A stretch of DNA of 64,000 nt from Armigeres subalbatus. Taxonomy: Eukaryota > Arthropoda > Insecta > Diptera > Culicidae. The stretch lies in assembly GCF_024139115.2 (NCBI RefSeq), contig NC_085141.1, forward strand, positions 177,084,994 to 177,148,993. The letters run 5' to 3'. Positions 24,830-36,963 of the stretch are shown one piece after another; within the stretch, counting starts at the first letter, position 1, and each line of letters starts with the position of its first letter. The notes below the pieces were generated by a model, which saw only the letters and a list, made by a program, of their open reading frames with translations, had not been told where the DNA came from and searched no databases. The translations under genes and the position numbers were made by a program.

Positions 24830-25307
24830 ACACAAAAAGTAATTGGCTTCAGTGTTTTTGGACATTCAGGGCGCTTTCCATCCAGTTTCCATAGAGGTGG
24901 GGCACTGTCGGAAAACCTGCACAGTTGTAGATTACCCGTTATTTCAAATTATTTATTGTACAACTTTACTCTCGGCGCACTCTGACATTTTTCAGAAATA
25001 AGGATCATGTATAAGTCCCTTACTTTATAATTTCTGTGTTAATGATATTGACAATTGTTTGGAAGGACAATGTACGTTCAGACAACTTGTATATGACGCC
25101 GTGATCTGTCTGTCCATGTGCAGATGTCTTGCAAGGGCCATTGCAAAGTACCCTAGATAATCTGACTGTTTGGGCCAGACATTTAGGGATCGGGTTTTCT
25201 CCGCAAAAACTAAATTGATTGTGTTCACTAGGAAGCGGAACCCAGCTGAACTGCAGCTCATGCTGTTGTAAGATGACATTAACCAATCTTTGACTTTGGG
25301 CGTTACG

Positions 25308-25404
25308 ATGCCTTCGCCGTTATTGCGGAAATATGTTCGTTGAACCGCAATTTAGAGTAAATTGCGGTTCAACGAACATATTTCCGCAATAACGGCGAAG
25401 GCAT
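25308..25404. repeat. Perfect 47-bp hairpin with 3-base loop
   Basis: Left arm 25308-25354, loop GAG, right arm 25358-25404; all 47 pairs match. The right arm is in frame with the LINE reverse transcriptase thumb (FNEHISAI); the left arm is its inverted copy replacing expected coding sequence. It looks like a template-switch or snap-back event during synthesis or repair. Confidence 0.85.
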
Positions 25405-25480
25405 TCGCAGTTTTGGGATTTCTTCGTAGGAATGCAATTTCACCGATGTTTACTTGAAAGCTCTATACTGTACACTAGCA

Positions 25481-27540
25481 ACCCTATAACCTGAACCCTA
25501 TACCCTGAAAAACTGTCGGAATGGCAACGTATGAAAATGCATGAGATCGTGAAAATAAGACTGGCAGCACTTGAATTTGCTTCTTATGGACAACTTTGAG
25601 ACAAGTCATACAGAATAATGTGCAATAATGTTTATTATGGATTCGAACTTATTCGGAAAATCTTCGCTTGTGTGTAAAAATAGCACTTTTCTATGAAATA
25701 AATTATATTATAATTAATTTTAGACATGGATTTAATTCGACTCACAGAGTTTATGATTCTGAAACCTAAGAATTATTTCAAAACTTAAAGAATTTTCTCA
25801 GGAATTTAAAAAGCCTTAACAAAAAGTTCGAGCTACCAACCAACAAATTCATCCAAAGTTTCAAATGTTTAAATGGTCATTGTGGTGATAGCGATTAAGT
25901 TAAAAATAAATAAAATAAATTAATGTCGAACAAGTATTTAAATGTACTGAAAAAGCTTAAAAAGAAGTACAAGGCACTTATTATAAATCTTTGCATATCA
26001 CAAATTCTTTAACATGTAATGTAAGCAAGCTTTGAAAGCTCAGTGCATATTGCTGGCAATTCGCCAAAAAGTAGGCAATTATATTGCACCTAATGAACGT
26101 GAAGGCATTCATGGTAAAATATGACAACAAGGTATGAATGGCACGAATGGAGTGTTAACCCATCACTACCGGACCATGTCTCATATGTCTATAGATATGA
26201 GTAAAATGGTAGAAACAATTTGAATTTTTGGCCGATGTGTTTAGGCGCATCAACGGTGAGACCTGCAGCTGGGCGGAGACTACCGTAGCGTAGTGCCCAT
26301 TCCTGGACCAGGACCTACAGGAGTAGGTCCGAGCAGCGGTGGACCTATAGGAATAGGTCCGTGTTCCCGGTGGCAGTAGTAGGCAGCGGGTAAGCGGGTG
26401 GCACCGCCCCCTGCTGGTCGAAATGCCGCTGGAGGAAGCAGTTCCCGATGACAATCAAGTCAGAGAGCGGATAGAACTGCTCTCTACTTTGATTGTCGTT
26501 TGGAGGTAACGGCAATCGCTCCGATTAGGAGCGGTGGTTGAATCGGTCACGACAGTCATCAGAATATATTTTGGAAAATTCTTAAGTATTTATCTGAGCA
26601 GATGTCGAGAGACCATTTGTTTCACTCCTTACGGAAACATTACGATAATCCTTTTGGGATTCCTTACACACTTAGTTTTTATTTCTGCAGCTCAACAAAA
26701 ACCCGCGCAGCCGTGTGCCCAGCAAAATAAGTACTGATATCCCGGCAAAAATGATGTGATTTTCAGCAACTTTGACAGAAATCTCAGCAAGTCCATTGCA
26801 GTATCAATCAAAGTGGCAATTTTATCCATTTTGATTCAAAAATAAATATTTTTATTTTATTTTTCAAAATATATAGCTGTTTGTTATAGAAAAAAGGCTG
26901 AAAAGCTTGTTTGTTTTGGGTATGCACTAATGAGCATTAGAGCAAGCAATGATTTCCCCAAAACAACAGGAAATGTATGTAAAATTAAGAAGATCAATCT
27001 GAATATTCGACAGCTTAAAACTCTTTTGAAAACTCTTAAACTCTACACTTTATCAGTTGATGAAGTGTAGAGTTTAACAGTTTTTAAGAGGTTTTCAAAA
27101 CTCAGACGAGTAAGCTATTGGCTTTGTGAATATATTTAGATTCTCATACCGCTGTGCCAATCCTGCTTTTATTACTATATACCCAATCATAAACTGTGAC
27201 ACAAAAAACGCTGTTGAAAATCTAATGACAACACCGAGATTCACAGCGAATCTGGAGTCACGAAGAAGTTCCGAACAGCGTTCGGGCCAAAAAGTACTAA
27301 GTGGTCATTTTTCCTAAATTCGTCATTTCATGTTCGTTATGAATAAAGCATCTTTCGACGGATAAAGTTTCAATTTTTTCGACATTTTTTCTTATTCCAC
27401 GACGATGCTCACGAAACATAGTCAAAACTTTCAAAATAGTTAGTGACTTTTCCCGAGAAAAAGTGACTTTAGTGACTTGAGGTTGAAAAAAGAAACTTTT
27501 TAGTGACTGACCAGAAAAAAGTGACCAAGTCACTAAAAGT
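25481..27540. other. Intergenic with small hairpins, no gene supported
   Basis: A GC-richer patch at 26230-26520 has repeated GGACCTACAGGAGTAGGTCC-like palindromes and a stem at about 26443-26505 (GACAATCAA with TTGATTGTC). Around 27017-27105 a stem-loop pairs AAACTCTACACTT with AAGTGTAGAGTTT. Around 27440-27545 AGTGACTT is iterated. These resemble other short-motif repeats in the window, but boundaries are unclear. Confidence 0.4.
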
Positions 27541-27557
27541 GACCCGCTACCAGGCCT

Positions 27558-28175
27558 GTACTGGTGATATCATTTGTTAGGTCACACTGGCGCCTGCCAC
27601 GTCAGAATGCAAGTCAATGTAGGGAAGGGGGAGGGGAAATGATGATGCAATCACTCGCCCACTGCAAGCCGAATATACCTCTGCACTTGCCACGAGTTCA
27701 TGCGGAATTTGTTGGAATTTTTTGGGCTAGGTTCGAGGGGCAGAGGTTTGTCTTGGTTATCGAGCTGCTAATGTGACAGACACGAGAAAGCAACTGATAG
27801 AATTTCTTATAGACCAACGCAAAATAAACTCCCCTAAGAAATTATGACGTTTGAGCGGGTCGTAAATGAACGCAAAAGTGTCAAAATCCATCAAGTGAGT
27901 TAATTTGATGAACTCCTGCGCAAGTCTATTGGATGTAGGAAACGAGCTTTTACGTTCATTTCCAATTCTAGCAGTTATTACTAGAATAGTCAAGTTGAAG
28001 GTATGGCATAGAAATGGGGAAACGGTATGGAAGTCCATTTCCAGTTCTACCGATTGCTAGAACATGAAAAATATAGAGAAAGATATAAAGTAGGAAAATG
28101 GAACAGACCTGGGACCGAACCCATGACCTCCTGCGTATGAGGCAGAAGCAGTAGCCATATGACTACCAAGCCCGT
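27558..28175 (-). mobile_element. tRNA-derived SINE, family B, with internal insertion
   Basis: Third copy of the family. About 125 bases at 27807-27930, absent from the other two copies, interrupt the body right after GAATTTCT. The insert begins TAGACCAACGCA and ends TGCGCAAGTCTA, a weak inverted match that suggests a tiny MITE. The left end is truncated relative to 5796-6410. Confidence 0.75.
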
Positions 28176-28520
28176 TGCGATAATAGGCAGTATACTGTCG
28201 TTATACGCATAACTGTCCCATGTATATAGGGAATGGCAGCAAATATGGGACTAATATGAGTATAACGGAAATATATGTTCTGCCACAAAATCTTAGACCC
28301 CCTTCCCCCTAAAATCTGTGACGTCACGCCGTACCATGGACTTAACGGAATTAACCACGGGCGTCTTCTTTTTCTTCGATTCTTCTTCTTATCGGTTGGA
28401 AAAGTGACATCCGCTGCGGGTCGATGAATATTTCAGTGAACTAGAAGCATTTTAGTTCACCTGGATGTTTTCTTCGTACTAAAAAACGACGCGTGACGTC
28501 ATCGTGGTTTAGTCCATACG
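28176..28520. other. Short intergenic stretch with inverted TGACGTCA blocks
   Basis: GTGACGTCACGC near 28319 and GCGTGACGTCA near 28491 are inverted, about 170 bp apart, with CGTACCATGGACT and AGTCCATACG also inverted. A small MITE is likely; no gene. Confidence 0.4.
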
Positions 28521-28695
28521 ACCCAAGTGATTCGCATTGAACGTGTTCAGAAACAGTTCATCCGTTTCGCTCTTCGGCACCTACCGTGGAATGATCCAAT
28601 GCACTTACCTGACTATAGAGCCCGATGTCAACTAATCGACCTGAAACTACTCTCAACTAGACGACTCAACTTCAAAAGACTTCCTACGCCCTGAT
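28521..28695 (+). pseudogene. LINE ORF2 C-terminal fragment
   Basis: Reads RIERVQKQFIRFALRHLPW and RARCQLIDLKLLSTRRLNF, matching the C-terminal part of the LINE immediately downstream (IESVQRRFIRYALRNLPW, SRCQLISLEPLCIRKDV). It is therefore the tail of a separate, older copy of a related element. Confidence 0.7.
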
Positions 28696-31536
28696 CAGGA
28701 GCATTCCTCGTTTCATCCGGGAGCTCTCAGGTTGCTGGATAATTACAGTACTGCAACGTTATCTCAAGTTAATTGCATCGTGAATGAAAATAATCGCTTG
28801 CTGGATCTGTGCTTCGTCGGCGGTCGTTACACCGCTCCATTTATTTCCACTGCACCTGTTCCTTTGGTCAAGGCTTCCCCTCACCATCCATCTCTTGTAA
28901 TCGGAGTTGAAAATGATGACGTCCGTGACTATGTTGGTACTTCAACGGCTGTGTTATATGTTTTTCGCAAGGCGAATTATTGCAGTATTGCCGAAGTGCT
29001 GTCTAACTTGGATTGGCAGAGTATCCTCGACCCGGCCGAAGCAAATATCGCTGCACAGACTTTTTCTCATGTCTTGGCATTTGTCATTGACAGACATGTT
29101 CCAAAGAAGATTGCCCATACCGACTCTAAGGTTCCGTGGATGACAAACGACCTTCGTTCGTTGAAAAGGACAAAAAAGGCCGTCCTGAAAAGGTTCACAA
29201 GGTTCCGCACCCTTCCCTTGAAGCACCATTATGCTAGGCTGAACAACGAATACAAACGGTTAAATCGTTTCTATTTTAAACGTTACCAGCGGAGGATACA
29301 GCAACGGCTTAAAACCCATCCGAAATCCTTTTGGAACTACGTAAACGAGCAGCGTAAGGAAGTAGGTCTCCCATCGTTCATGGTCTACAATGGAGACATG
29401 GCTTCAACTCAACAAGAGATTTGTAACCTATTCTCGGCCAAGTTTGCTAGCATGTTTGTCAATGAGCGCCTCTCCAATGACTCCATAACCAGCGCAGCGG
29501 GTAATGTACCCTTAACGAATCAAACGCTAAACGCTGTCGATGCAAGTACAGATGCCATAGCGAGAGCAGCCACGGGGCTAAAAACGTCGTACAAATCGGG
29601 ACCTGACGGTGTTCCGTCGGTTTTCCTAAAAACGAACATTTCCTGCCTTCTGGACCCACTTCATCGAATCTTCCAGCTCTCCTTCTCTAATGGTGTATTT
29701 CCGTCCTGCTGGAAGACAGCTGAAATGTTTCCTGTGTACAAAAAGGGAAGCAAGCGCGATATAAATAATTATCGAGGAATCACGTCGCTATGCGCTGTAT
29801 CGAAGTTGTTTGAGCTGGTCGTCATGGATTCTCTAAATGGTCACTGTAAACATTATATCAGTACCGATCAACATGGCTTTATGGAAAAACGTTCTACATG
29901 TACGAATCTACTGTGTCTTACATCATACGTTACAGACAGTATGCTTGCTTGTAATCAAACAGATGTAATTTATACGGATCTAACTGCAGCATTTGATAAG
30001 TTGAACCACAGCATTGCGATCACCAAGCTTGACAGATTGGGAATTGGAGGCAGCCTACTTGCATGGTTTGGTTCGTACCTTACTGAGCGCCAGCTGACAG
30101 TTGCTCTAAGCGATTGTCGCTCGGAAAGCTTCTTTGCGATGTCTGGCATACCGCAGGGTAGTCATCTGGGACCGTTGATATTCCTTCTCTACTTCAACGA
30201 CGTGCATCTAGTTCTAAAAGGACCGCGATTATCATTTGCAGATGATCTTAAAATGTTTTTGCGCATATGCTCAATAGCCGATTGTCACTTACTACAAGAC
30301 CAGATCGATGCTTTCGCTCATTGGTGCGATCTAAATCGACTTGTAGTTAACCCGAAAAGTGCTCGATCATAACTTTTTCTCGGAAGAAACAACCGATTAC
30401 CTTCAACTACTGCCTGTTCGGAACGACTATTGAAAGAGTGCACTGTGTGAAAGATCTCGGTGTTCTATTGGACTCCAAACTGACATACTCGGATCACATT
30501 TCATATGTTGTTGATAGAGCATCCAGGTCTCTTGGATTTGTGATCAAAGTGACAAAGACTTTCACAGACATCTACTGTTTGAAAACACTGTATTGCTCTC
30601 TCGTGCGATCTACGTTAGAATACTGCTCTGCGGTCTGGAGTCCAAACTATAATAATGGTGTCGAACGCATCGAATCCGTTCAACGTCGATTTATACGGTA
30701 CGCACTCCGCAACCTTCCCTGGAGAGATCCGCTACGACTTCCTCGCTACGAGAGCCGTTGTCAGCTGATCAGCTTAGAACCTCTGTGTATCCGAAAAGAT
30801 GTATGCAGAGCATTAACCGTCGCCGATATTTTGCAAGGAAGAATAGATTGTGACACTCTTCTGCGGCAAATAAACATCAACGCACAACCCCGACAACTGC
30901 GGAGTAACCTAATGCTAAGACCACAGAGAACAGACGTTGAAGCTGCACTCACTATGTTGTGATAAGTTTTTACTGTTCATTTTGAAATTACTTTGGAATG
31001 TCGTCGTTATCCCGTGCAGAATCAGCGCTGGCGTCATCAAAAAATGCCACTGTGCGCTAGTGTCGTTATGCATGCAAGAGGATACCAGCGCCATCCTTTT
31101 GTCAAAAAGAGATTGTGAGTTGCAATATCTACGTCTATGGCATTAATGTTCGGTTTGTTTGTTTACACATGTTTTGCAAGAAATTTTGTTCGAGTCTCCA
31201 TGTCTGCTCTATGTGCTAAGACTTCCTTTTCGTCGCACAAACTATGGGCTGCGTAGTGCTCTCCATGGTTTGCAGTGTGTCTTCAATAGAGTGGCGTCGG
31301 TGTTTGATTTCCACTTGACACGAGATGTCCTCCGCCGGTTCTTCACATCATTTTTTACCGACCAGAACAATTGACGCACATAGACTATAGTTAATATATT
31401 TGTGATTGTATTGTATTTTAATCCCTGACAATGTTTTTAATGTAGTGATGTGATATTGTATATATATTTTAAACCATCATTGGGGCTGTATCAAGTCTGT
31501 TGATGTAATAAATAATAAATAAATAAATAAACAAAA
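28696..31536 (+). mobile_element. 5'-truncated Jockey/CR1-group LINE
   Basis: Coding runs 28732-30372 and 30438-30962 (ORF2), followed by a 3' UTR of about 540 bp and an AATAAAT-repeat tail (31505-31536). Only the end of the endonuclease domain remains, so the copy is 5'-truncated. The 5' limit is uncertain and no target duplication was fixed. Confidence 0.8.
28732..30962 (+). pseudogene. LINE ORF2 reverse transcriptase, one frameshift
   Basis: Starts within the end of the endonuclease region (LLDLCFVGG, SPHHPSLVI). The RT shows SGPDGVPSVFLK, FPVYKKGSKRDINNYRGIT, YTDLTAAFDKLNHSI, SGIPQGSHLGPLIFLLYFND and catalytic LSFADDLKMF. At about 30355 one A seems lost from a poly-A stretch after NPK, ending the first frame; the second continues with KDLGVLLDSKLTYSDHI through IESVQRRFIRYALRNLPW to a stop at 30962. 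Apart from that single frameshift it is well preserved, indicating a fairly young copy. RNase H is absent, as usual for Jockey-type elements. Confidence 0.85.
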
Positions 31537-31539
31537 GAC

Positions 31540-31911
31540 TTTTAGTGTATGACATCATCAAGAATAACATAGACTGTCCGGACTTGCTCGTGAATGTTGA
31601 CAGTTGAGCACACCTAGCCATAGTCTACGTCACGCTGATTTACTCGCTGTCCCCTGCTATCCCAATCCACCGAACAACGTATACGTATCACAACAGTATC
31701 ACAACAGATTCAATCACAACAGATCAACAAACTGGTCGCAGTGATGAAGATACCCAGGAAGGAATAACGCAGTAGCGTAGCCACGGGGGTGTTGTCAAAA
31801 AACCTTGTGACAAAATTCAAGAGCTGCGGGATTTTTAAAATTTTTGGGCCTCAACTTGGTCGAGTCGAGTCAAGTACGAGACACAGAAGACGACCTTACA
31901 GTTGAGGTCGA
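31540..31911. other. Intergenic, nothing recognised
   Basis: No gene or structured repeat apart from a short tandem ATCACAACAG near 31688-31725. Confidence 0.4.
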
Positions 31912-32649
31912 AATGGGGAAGGGTCATTTGGCCGAAACCCATTCGGCCGAATGCCACTAGGCAGAAAGTTGTTTGGCCGAAAGTCATTTGGCCGAACAGA
32001 CCGTTAGGCCGAAAGTCATTTGGCCGAAAGAGTCGTTTGGCCGAAAGGGTCGTTTGGTCGAAAGGGTCATTTGGCGGAAAGGATCGTTTGGCAGAAAGGG
32101 TCGAAGAGAGACGTCTCAGACGTCAGACGTCAAAAATAAGGAATTATTTCTCACTTCTCACTGCCAAAAAAGAGGAGCGCGAAGTTACTAGTGAGACGTC
32201 TCACTACTCATTTTGCAGTTTTTACTTCTGACAGCGAGAAGTGTCAAATGAGTAGTGAGGAGTGAGACGTCTCACTTCTCACTGTGAAAAGTGAGTAGTT
32301 CGAAGTGGGTTGTAAGACATCTTACTACTCATTTCACGTTTCTCATTTTTTACACTGAGAAGAGAAAAATGAAGAGTGAGAAGTGAGACGCTCTTTTCTC
32401 AATCCTAATTTCTCACTTTTCAAATGACCTATTCGGCCAAATGACCCTTTCGGCCAAACGTTTCAGCCTAATGACCCTTTCGGCCTAGTTACCCTTTCGG
32501 CCAAATAATCCTTCCGGCCAAACTACTCTTTCGGCCAAATGACCCTTTCGGCCAAATGACTTTCGGCCTGATGGGTTTCAGCCTAGTGGTTTGTTCGGCC
32601 TAGTGGCATTCGGCTAAATAGCTTTCGGCCTAACGACCCTTCCCCCATT
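31912..32649. mobile_element. Foldback array of TTTGGCCGAAAG units with inner GTGAGACGTCTCAC core
   Basis: 738 bp. The left arm (31912-32105) is a tandem of degenerate GTCATTTGGCCGAAAGG units; the right arm (32425-32649) is the same unit inverted (CCCTTTCGGCCAAATGAC). The ends match as AATGGGGAAGGGTC and, in reverse, AATGGGGGAAGGGTC. The middle 300 bp iterates another motif, AGTGAGAAGTGAGACGTCTC, itself in inverted copies. The open frames here are translations of the repeat (GRK-type) and not genes. No clear target duplication. Confidence 0.75.
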
Positions 32650-33735
32650 ATAAAATGTAGTTTTAATTATTTCCATGAATATGGTTGGCGCATGTGAATA
32701 AATGTCAAATCTAATCAATTCACTGTCCTTTTTGATCGAAATTGGTTTAAATGACTAAAAGTAGCCTCACACCTCGGGAACCTTGTCAATTGATTTTGTT
32801 CCCATGTGCTTCCAAAAAGGTGGGACTCGTGCAATTTTGTTGCGAAAAGTCAATCAAATCCTGGCCAATTTATAGGCTGGTTTACAGCTCGGCCTCTCGG
32901 AGATTTCCGCCGGATTGTATTTTTTATTCGGGACAAAGCTTTAATTTTCTACGGAATTCCATAAATCCCGCCCACACATATGGAAGCGAAATTTGCAGAC
33001 AAGCTGATCTTTGAAGTAGCCTTGTAGGGACAGAAATCCGAACAAATTTTTCCTCAATTTGAAACGTTGCCCTCGATTTTGTTCAGCTGATTTATAAATT
33101 ATTTTTTAATGCCGTCGTTTTTTTTACAATGGAAGATTTCGAAATATTCAGAAAGACTTTGAATGTTTCTTAATGTTTCGAAAAGAATCAATGATTGAAA
33201 AATATGTGGTGAAGCTGATTTTTGCAAGGAAAAAAAATCGAAAATGATCTCAATCTGTAAACTGTTTATTGTTTATTGTCTTTAGTTTGCCCCAGCGCTT
33301 CATTTTATTGACCTTGAGACATGGCCTGAGTTTCAGGTTATACTTGCCTACTAAGTTACCGATTCCGTTAAATCCACTGATGAATTTGGCCAAATTTGAA
33401 TGCCTTCGGAATAAGCAGAAAAAAGTCAGCCAAAAAACTGTATTAAAAAATCTCCAGTTGTCACCTGGTCATTAACTGTTAATAAACCATAAGACAAGTC
33501 GATCCATGCAAAATATATAACGGCATAGATAGCAATCTTTTAAAAGCAACATTAATGACGTAACATCGCACACTTTTTCTATGGGTTTTGTCCATTTTAT
33601 TTGTGTTTGGTTTTAGATTGCTGTTGAATTTGTTTGAATAATATTTTGAAGCTTTTTGGATAAATTAATGAAAAAATGGCACAAATCAATGATTTTTTAG
33701 TTTACGCGGTGCCCACGCGGAAGATCTCATAGAAC
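32650..33735. other. Intergenic, nothing recognised
   Basis: AT-rich, with short open frames lacking family features. Confidence 0.4.
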
Positions 33736-34136
33736 TCTTTTAGAACGACTATTCTCTCTGTCTTGGAGTACGGCTCTTTCTGCTGAGCAGCTGAGTGTCA
33801 CCTAATAAAATTGGAACGAATTCAATATCGCTGTTTGGCTGTATGCATTCTTCCATGTTAGAATCCACCTTTGTCTTCCTTGTTAGATTCCACCTCGAGT
33901 TAACATCATCAACGACATTTCCTCCATTGAACATGATCTGTCCATGAAACATGCAATTCAAGGAATACCAGATCATCTTTGAATTCTTTTCATTCCCCTA
34001 TTTTTTTTTTGAAAAATATGAACATTTCAATTGCAACAACAGATATTTCACTGATGATTCTCGAATCAACGAATCCACTGGCTTCGGTGTTTTCAACGAA
34101 AATTCGACAACCTATCTATCGAGGGCTGTAACAGTT
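33736..34136 (+). pseudogene. LINE relic: end of RT plus RNase H
   Basis: RTILSVLEYGS and HLIKLERIQYRCLAV are typical of the region after the reverse transcriptase. About 240 bases on, YFTDDSRINESTGFGVFNEN matches the start of an RNase H domain, in which the first aspartate follows FT. RNase H after RT occurs in I, R1/LOA and related LINEs. The piece is short, frameshifted and dead. Confidence 0.65.
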
Positions 34137-34771
34137 GCGTAAGATTTATGTCCCTCTTTTATCGTCTATCATTATCTATTGAGAAAGATTTTTGCATACC
34201 CTGGTCCCGTATATAAAAATGACATAGACTAGCGTGCAACAATTAAAGGGGTTACCTTCTACACTCGGCGAACAAAATGATATCGCGCATCCTGTTCAAC
34301 AGGCCGAAACTCTTTGATGAGTCTTTTGTCGATGAGAAAGACATTATCACTGCGGGGAATAATTTGCTTTTTAGATGTTTTCTAGTGCAGGATTTCGTTC
34401 AATAAAAAGGACAATAATTCGGAATTACTAAAACTTTGTAATCTAATATTATTGATAGTTGAACCACTAGATAGGAAATTTATCGAAAGTAAAATCAATG
34501 GCTTACATAAAATGGGCATATTCACAACAATTCATTATTGAATTGGTTTCACTTATTGGTGAAAATGTGAAAGGTGTCGTTAATGACACAAATAGATGCA
34601 CCTCAAGTCGGCTTGTTTCACAGTGCTTGCTTAAAATGAAGAAAAAAAAACTAAAATTTGAACAACTAATAAAACTAACATTAATGTTATCTATGCGACC
34701 GATCTGAACTACCATCCGGCGTACCGATAGACTGCCATTATGGCAGTTCCGACGATAGATACCTACTTGGC
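34137..34771. other. Intergenic, between LINE relic and GPALPP1 3' end
   Basis: No gene supported; the right part probably includes the GPALPP1 3' UTR. The 34498-34715 open frames on both strands have no family features. Confidence 0.4.
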
Positions 34772-36371
34772 TTATAAATATTTGGATGCCCCACTTGAAA
34801 ATCGCGTATCCAGGAGCTGAGCTTTTTTGAAGATGGCCTTCTTCTGCGCTTCGTCGAATCGGTTCGCATGCAGATCAATGTTTCGATCGAACGGTCTACG
34901 CGTGGGCTCATCGTACTCCTTCTGTTTCTGTAATTAAAATGAAAATGAAACCATGAGACAATCGAGGCGGAATTCAGTTTGCCGATAGACAGCTCATCGT
35001 AGTAGTAGGCTCATGTAAAATTTAACAGAATATAAGGTTTTAGAAAACACCTGCAATAAGTGGCAATAAATCTTTATAATCGATAATATCTTCTGGCTTT
35101 CATATCGTACATACCTTTTCATCCTTAGCTTTTTTCTGATGTATCTCAAGCAACGATTTGTCCCGCTTATGTTTTTTCTTGTGGCGCTTAATCATCTCTT
35201 CCTGTTGTTGGTCGCGTTCAGCGGCTTTTCGACGCTCGTCCTCCCCTTCGCGATCGCGGGAATCTTTCGTTGAACGGCCCGACGTCTTTTTGCGCTCCCT
35301 ATCAGTCGGTGTGTCAGTCCACACTGAGCGGTCACCTATTTCCAGTTTTTCGCGCGTGCGAAACTGCCTAGCGCCTAGGCCCATGTCGCTGACTTTCCTT
35401 ATATCGGGCAATTCGACCATCCAATCCTCTCTAGATTGTGTGGTGGCTGTTTTCGAATCATAACGATCACTGTCCAGATGTCGAAGTTTCATTTCGAGGG
35501 CTCTCTGTTCCAGTTCCAGTTGAGATCGCGAACTGGAAGCACCAGGCATGGGACCGATAAAATCATCATCCTCCGCATCAGATTGTTCCTCTTCGGAAAA
35601 CGGTGAAAGCTCCGATTCTGAGCTGACATTTGTTTCCGCTAGTGGTGGTAAATCTACCGGCAGTGCTGGTCCAATTACTCGAGTGCTCTCTTCTTCTTTA
35701 GGATTACTTTTTATTAGATGCGGAGGAAGTGCTGGACCAATCATATCACTGTCATCTTCAGCTACCGAATTTGTTTCCTTGTTTGGCTGTTGATTTACAG
35801 CAGGAGGGAGAGCTGGACCAAAATAATCTGCCGCAATATCTTCTTTTTCAATAGTTTCTTCTTGCGAAGACAGTGAAGACACCGATATATCTAACACTTT
35901 ACTAGATTCTATTTTGGAAGGTTCCACTGCATTTGAATTAGCTGGTTTCAAATCTACACTTTCGGAATCTCGGCTGTTATTCTTGGTTTCCACACTAGAC
36001 TCATCTCTGGATCTAGATTTTCCTCTGCTTGAACGGGGAGACTTTCTGGATCTGCTGCGTGATCGTGATCTACTACGATGATTTCGGCGATCTCTTTCTC
36101 TGCGTTTCCGACGATCTCTACTGCGACTACGACTTCTGCTTCTGCTACGATGACTACGACTTCTCTCTAAACTACTCCTTCGTCGGTCACGCCCTCGATC
36201 GCGATCACGATCTCGTTCGCGTTCCCGACTACGGCGATTCCTGCTGGAGGCAGCCGAACGACTGGATCGGGAGGATGAGGAATGTTTCTCCATACTCTCC
36301 GATTTGTAACGGGTCGATGTAGTTTTGAAGCGTATCCCCGAATCTGAATCTGTTGTTTCTGAATCCGACAT
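34772..36371 (-). CDS. GPALPP1: GPALPP-motif / DUF3752 nuclear protein, two exons
   Basis: Exons are 36371-35115 and 34927-34772 on the minus strand, with a GT donor after 35115, an AG acceptor before 34927 and phase 0, giving 470 residues. I chose the start at 36371 (MSDSETTDSDSG); the open frame extends 46 codons upstream but there reads as AT-rich 5' UTR. The N-terminal third is an RS/RD-rich low-complexity region of the SR-protein type. The middle has repeated IGPALP or FGPALP motifs and a final IGPMPG. The C-terminal half carries the conserved WMVELPDIRK, GLGARQF and lysine-rich KHKRDKSLLEIHQKKAKDEK blocks, ending in FKKAQLLDTRFSSGASKYL. These are hallmarks of GPALPP1 proteins, whose function is poorly known; the RS region suggests a speckle or RNA-processing location. 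It is longer than the vertebrate form because of the RS tract. Confidence 0.9.
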
Positions 36372-36823
36372 GTTGTATTCTGGAAGAAATAATAAAATAA
36401 AAATATGTAGAAAAAATGGATAGCCGCTTTTTATAGTGAAATAAATGTCTAAATACATATTTAAGAAAACTGTTTTCAATTTGGGCCGTTCACAGATTAC
36501 GTAACGCAAAATTGGGCGATTTTATACCCCCACTCTTCCTCTTTCAACACCTTTGTATGCAGGAAAAACATATTTATATGGACCATAACGCTTAGACTGA
36601 TCCTCTCTCTCACCTAATCTTCTTTTTCTAGGGCTCTATATTCCCACTGGAACTTAGTCTGCTTTTCAATTTAGTATCCTACAAGCATTTCCTCAGTTAT
36701 AAATTGAAAACTTTTCTTTTTTCTATGCTCGTACACGTAAAGAAAAAAACTTAGAAGTTATGGCAAAAAAACATTCGAAAATACTAATAAACTTTATTAT
36801 GCAGCCTAATGAATGATCACATA
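36372..36823. other. Upstream of the GPALPP1 gene
   Basis: Expected to hold its 5' UTR and promoter. No clear TATA or Inr/DPE pair was identified. Confidence 0.35.
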
Positions 36824-36955
36824 CAGGGCTGGATTTTGCCGGAAGGGGGCCCCGGGGCCGACAGCTTGTGGGGGCCCCAAAATGTTGGTTTTGGTACATA
36901 AGATTTGTGGGGGACCGGGGCCACGCCCTCCCCCCCCCTTATAAATCCGGCCCTG
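36824..36955. mobile_element. hAT-type MITE, 132 bp
   Basis: Exact 8-bp duplication ATCACATA (36816-36823, 36956-36963). The ends are CAGGGCTGGATTT and, in reverse, CAGGGCCGGATTT. The interior is G/C-run rich (GGGGGCCCCGGGG, GGGGGCCCC), strikingly unlike the AT-rich surroundings. CAGGG-type ends with 8-bp duplications are diagnostic of hAT elements. Confidence 0.85.
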
Positions 36956-36963
36956 ATCACATA

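Larger units (their letters stand above)
23225..25480 (+). pseudogene. Degenerate LINE reverse transcriptase relic
   Basis: Translated pieces, in order, look like a non-LTR ORF2. A pre-RT linker has RLERKLKNLPKAKKRSYWQ and FVEGLSRENL (about 23340-23480). RT blocks include QFGFLKAKATNDCLALL (24090-24150), then LASVFLDIQGAF after an insertion, FSAKTKLIVFTRKRNP near 25200, and FNEHISAI with VLGFLRRNAISPMF (25360-25450). Several stops and frameshifts, an inserted 649-bp foldback element (24181-24829) and a 97-bp palindrome (25308-25404) make it dead. The clade is not secure; the linker is reminiscent of the R1/LOA group. Confidence 0.75.

Noticed and set aside
31912..32649. Basic repetitive protein (GRK-rich frames)
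   Set aside because: The frames are translations of the TTTGGCCGAAAG array and exist in several phases.
35158..36322. Plus-strand open frames opposite the GPALPP1 gene
   Set aside because: They are serine-, aspartate- and tyrosine-rich antisense translations of the RS repeats, with no family match; the minus-strand frame has the conserved protein.
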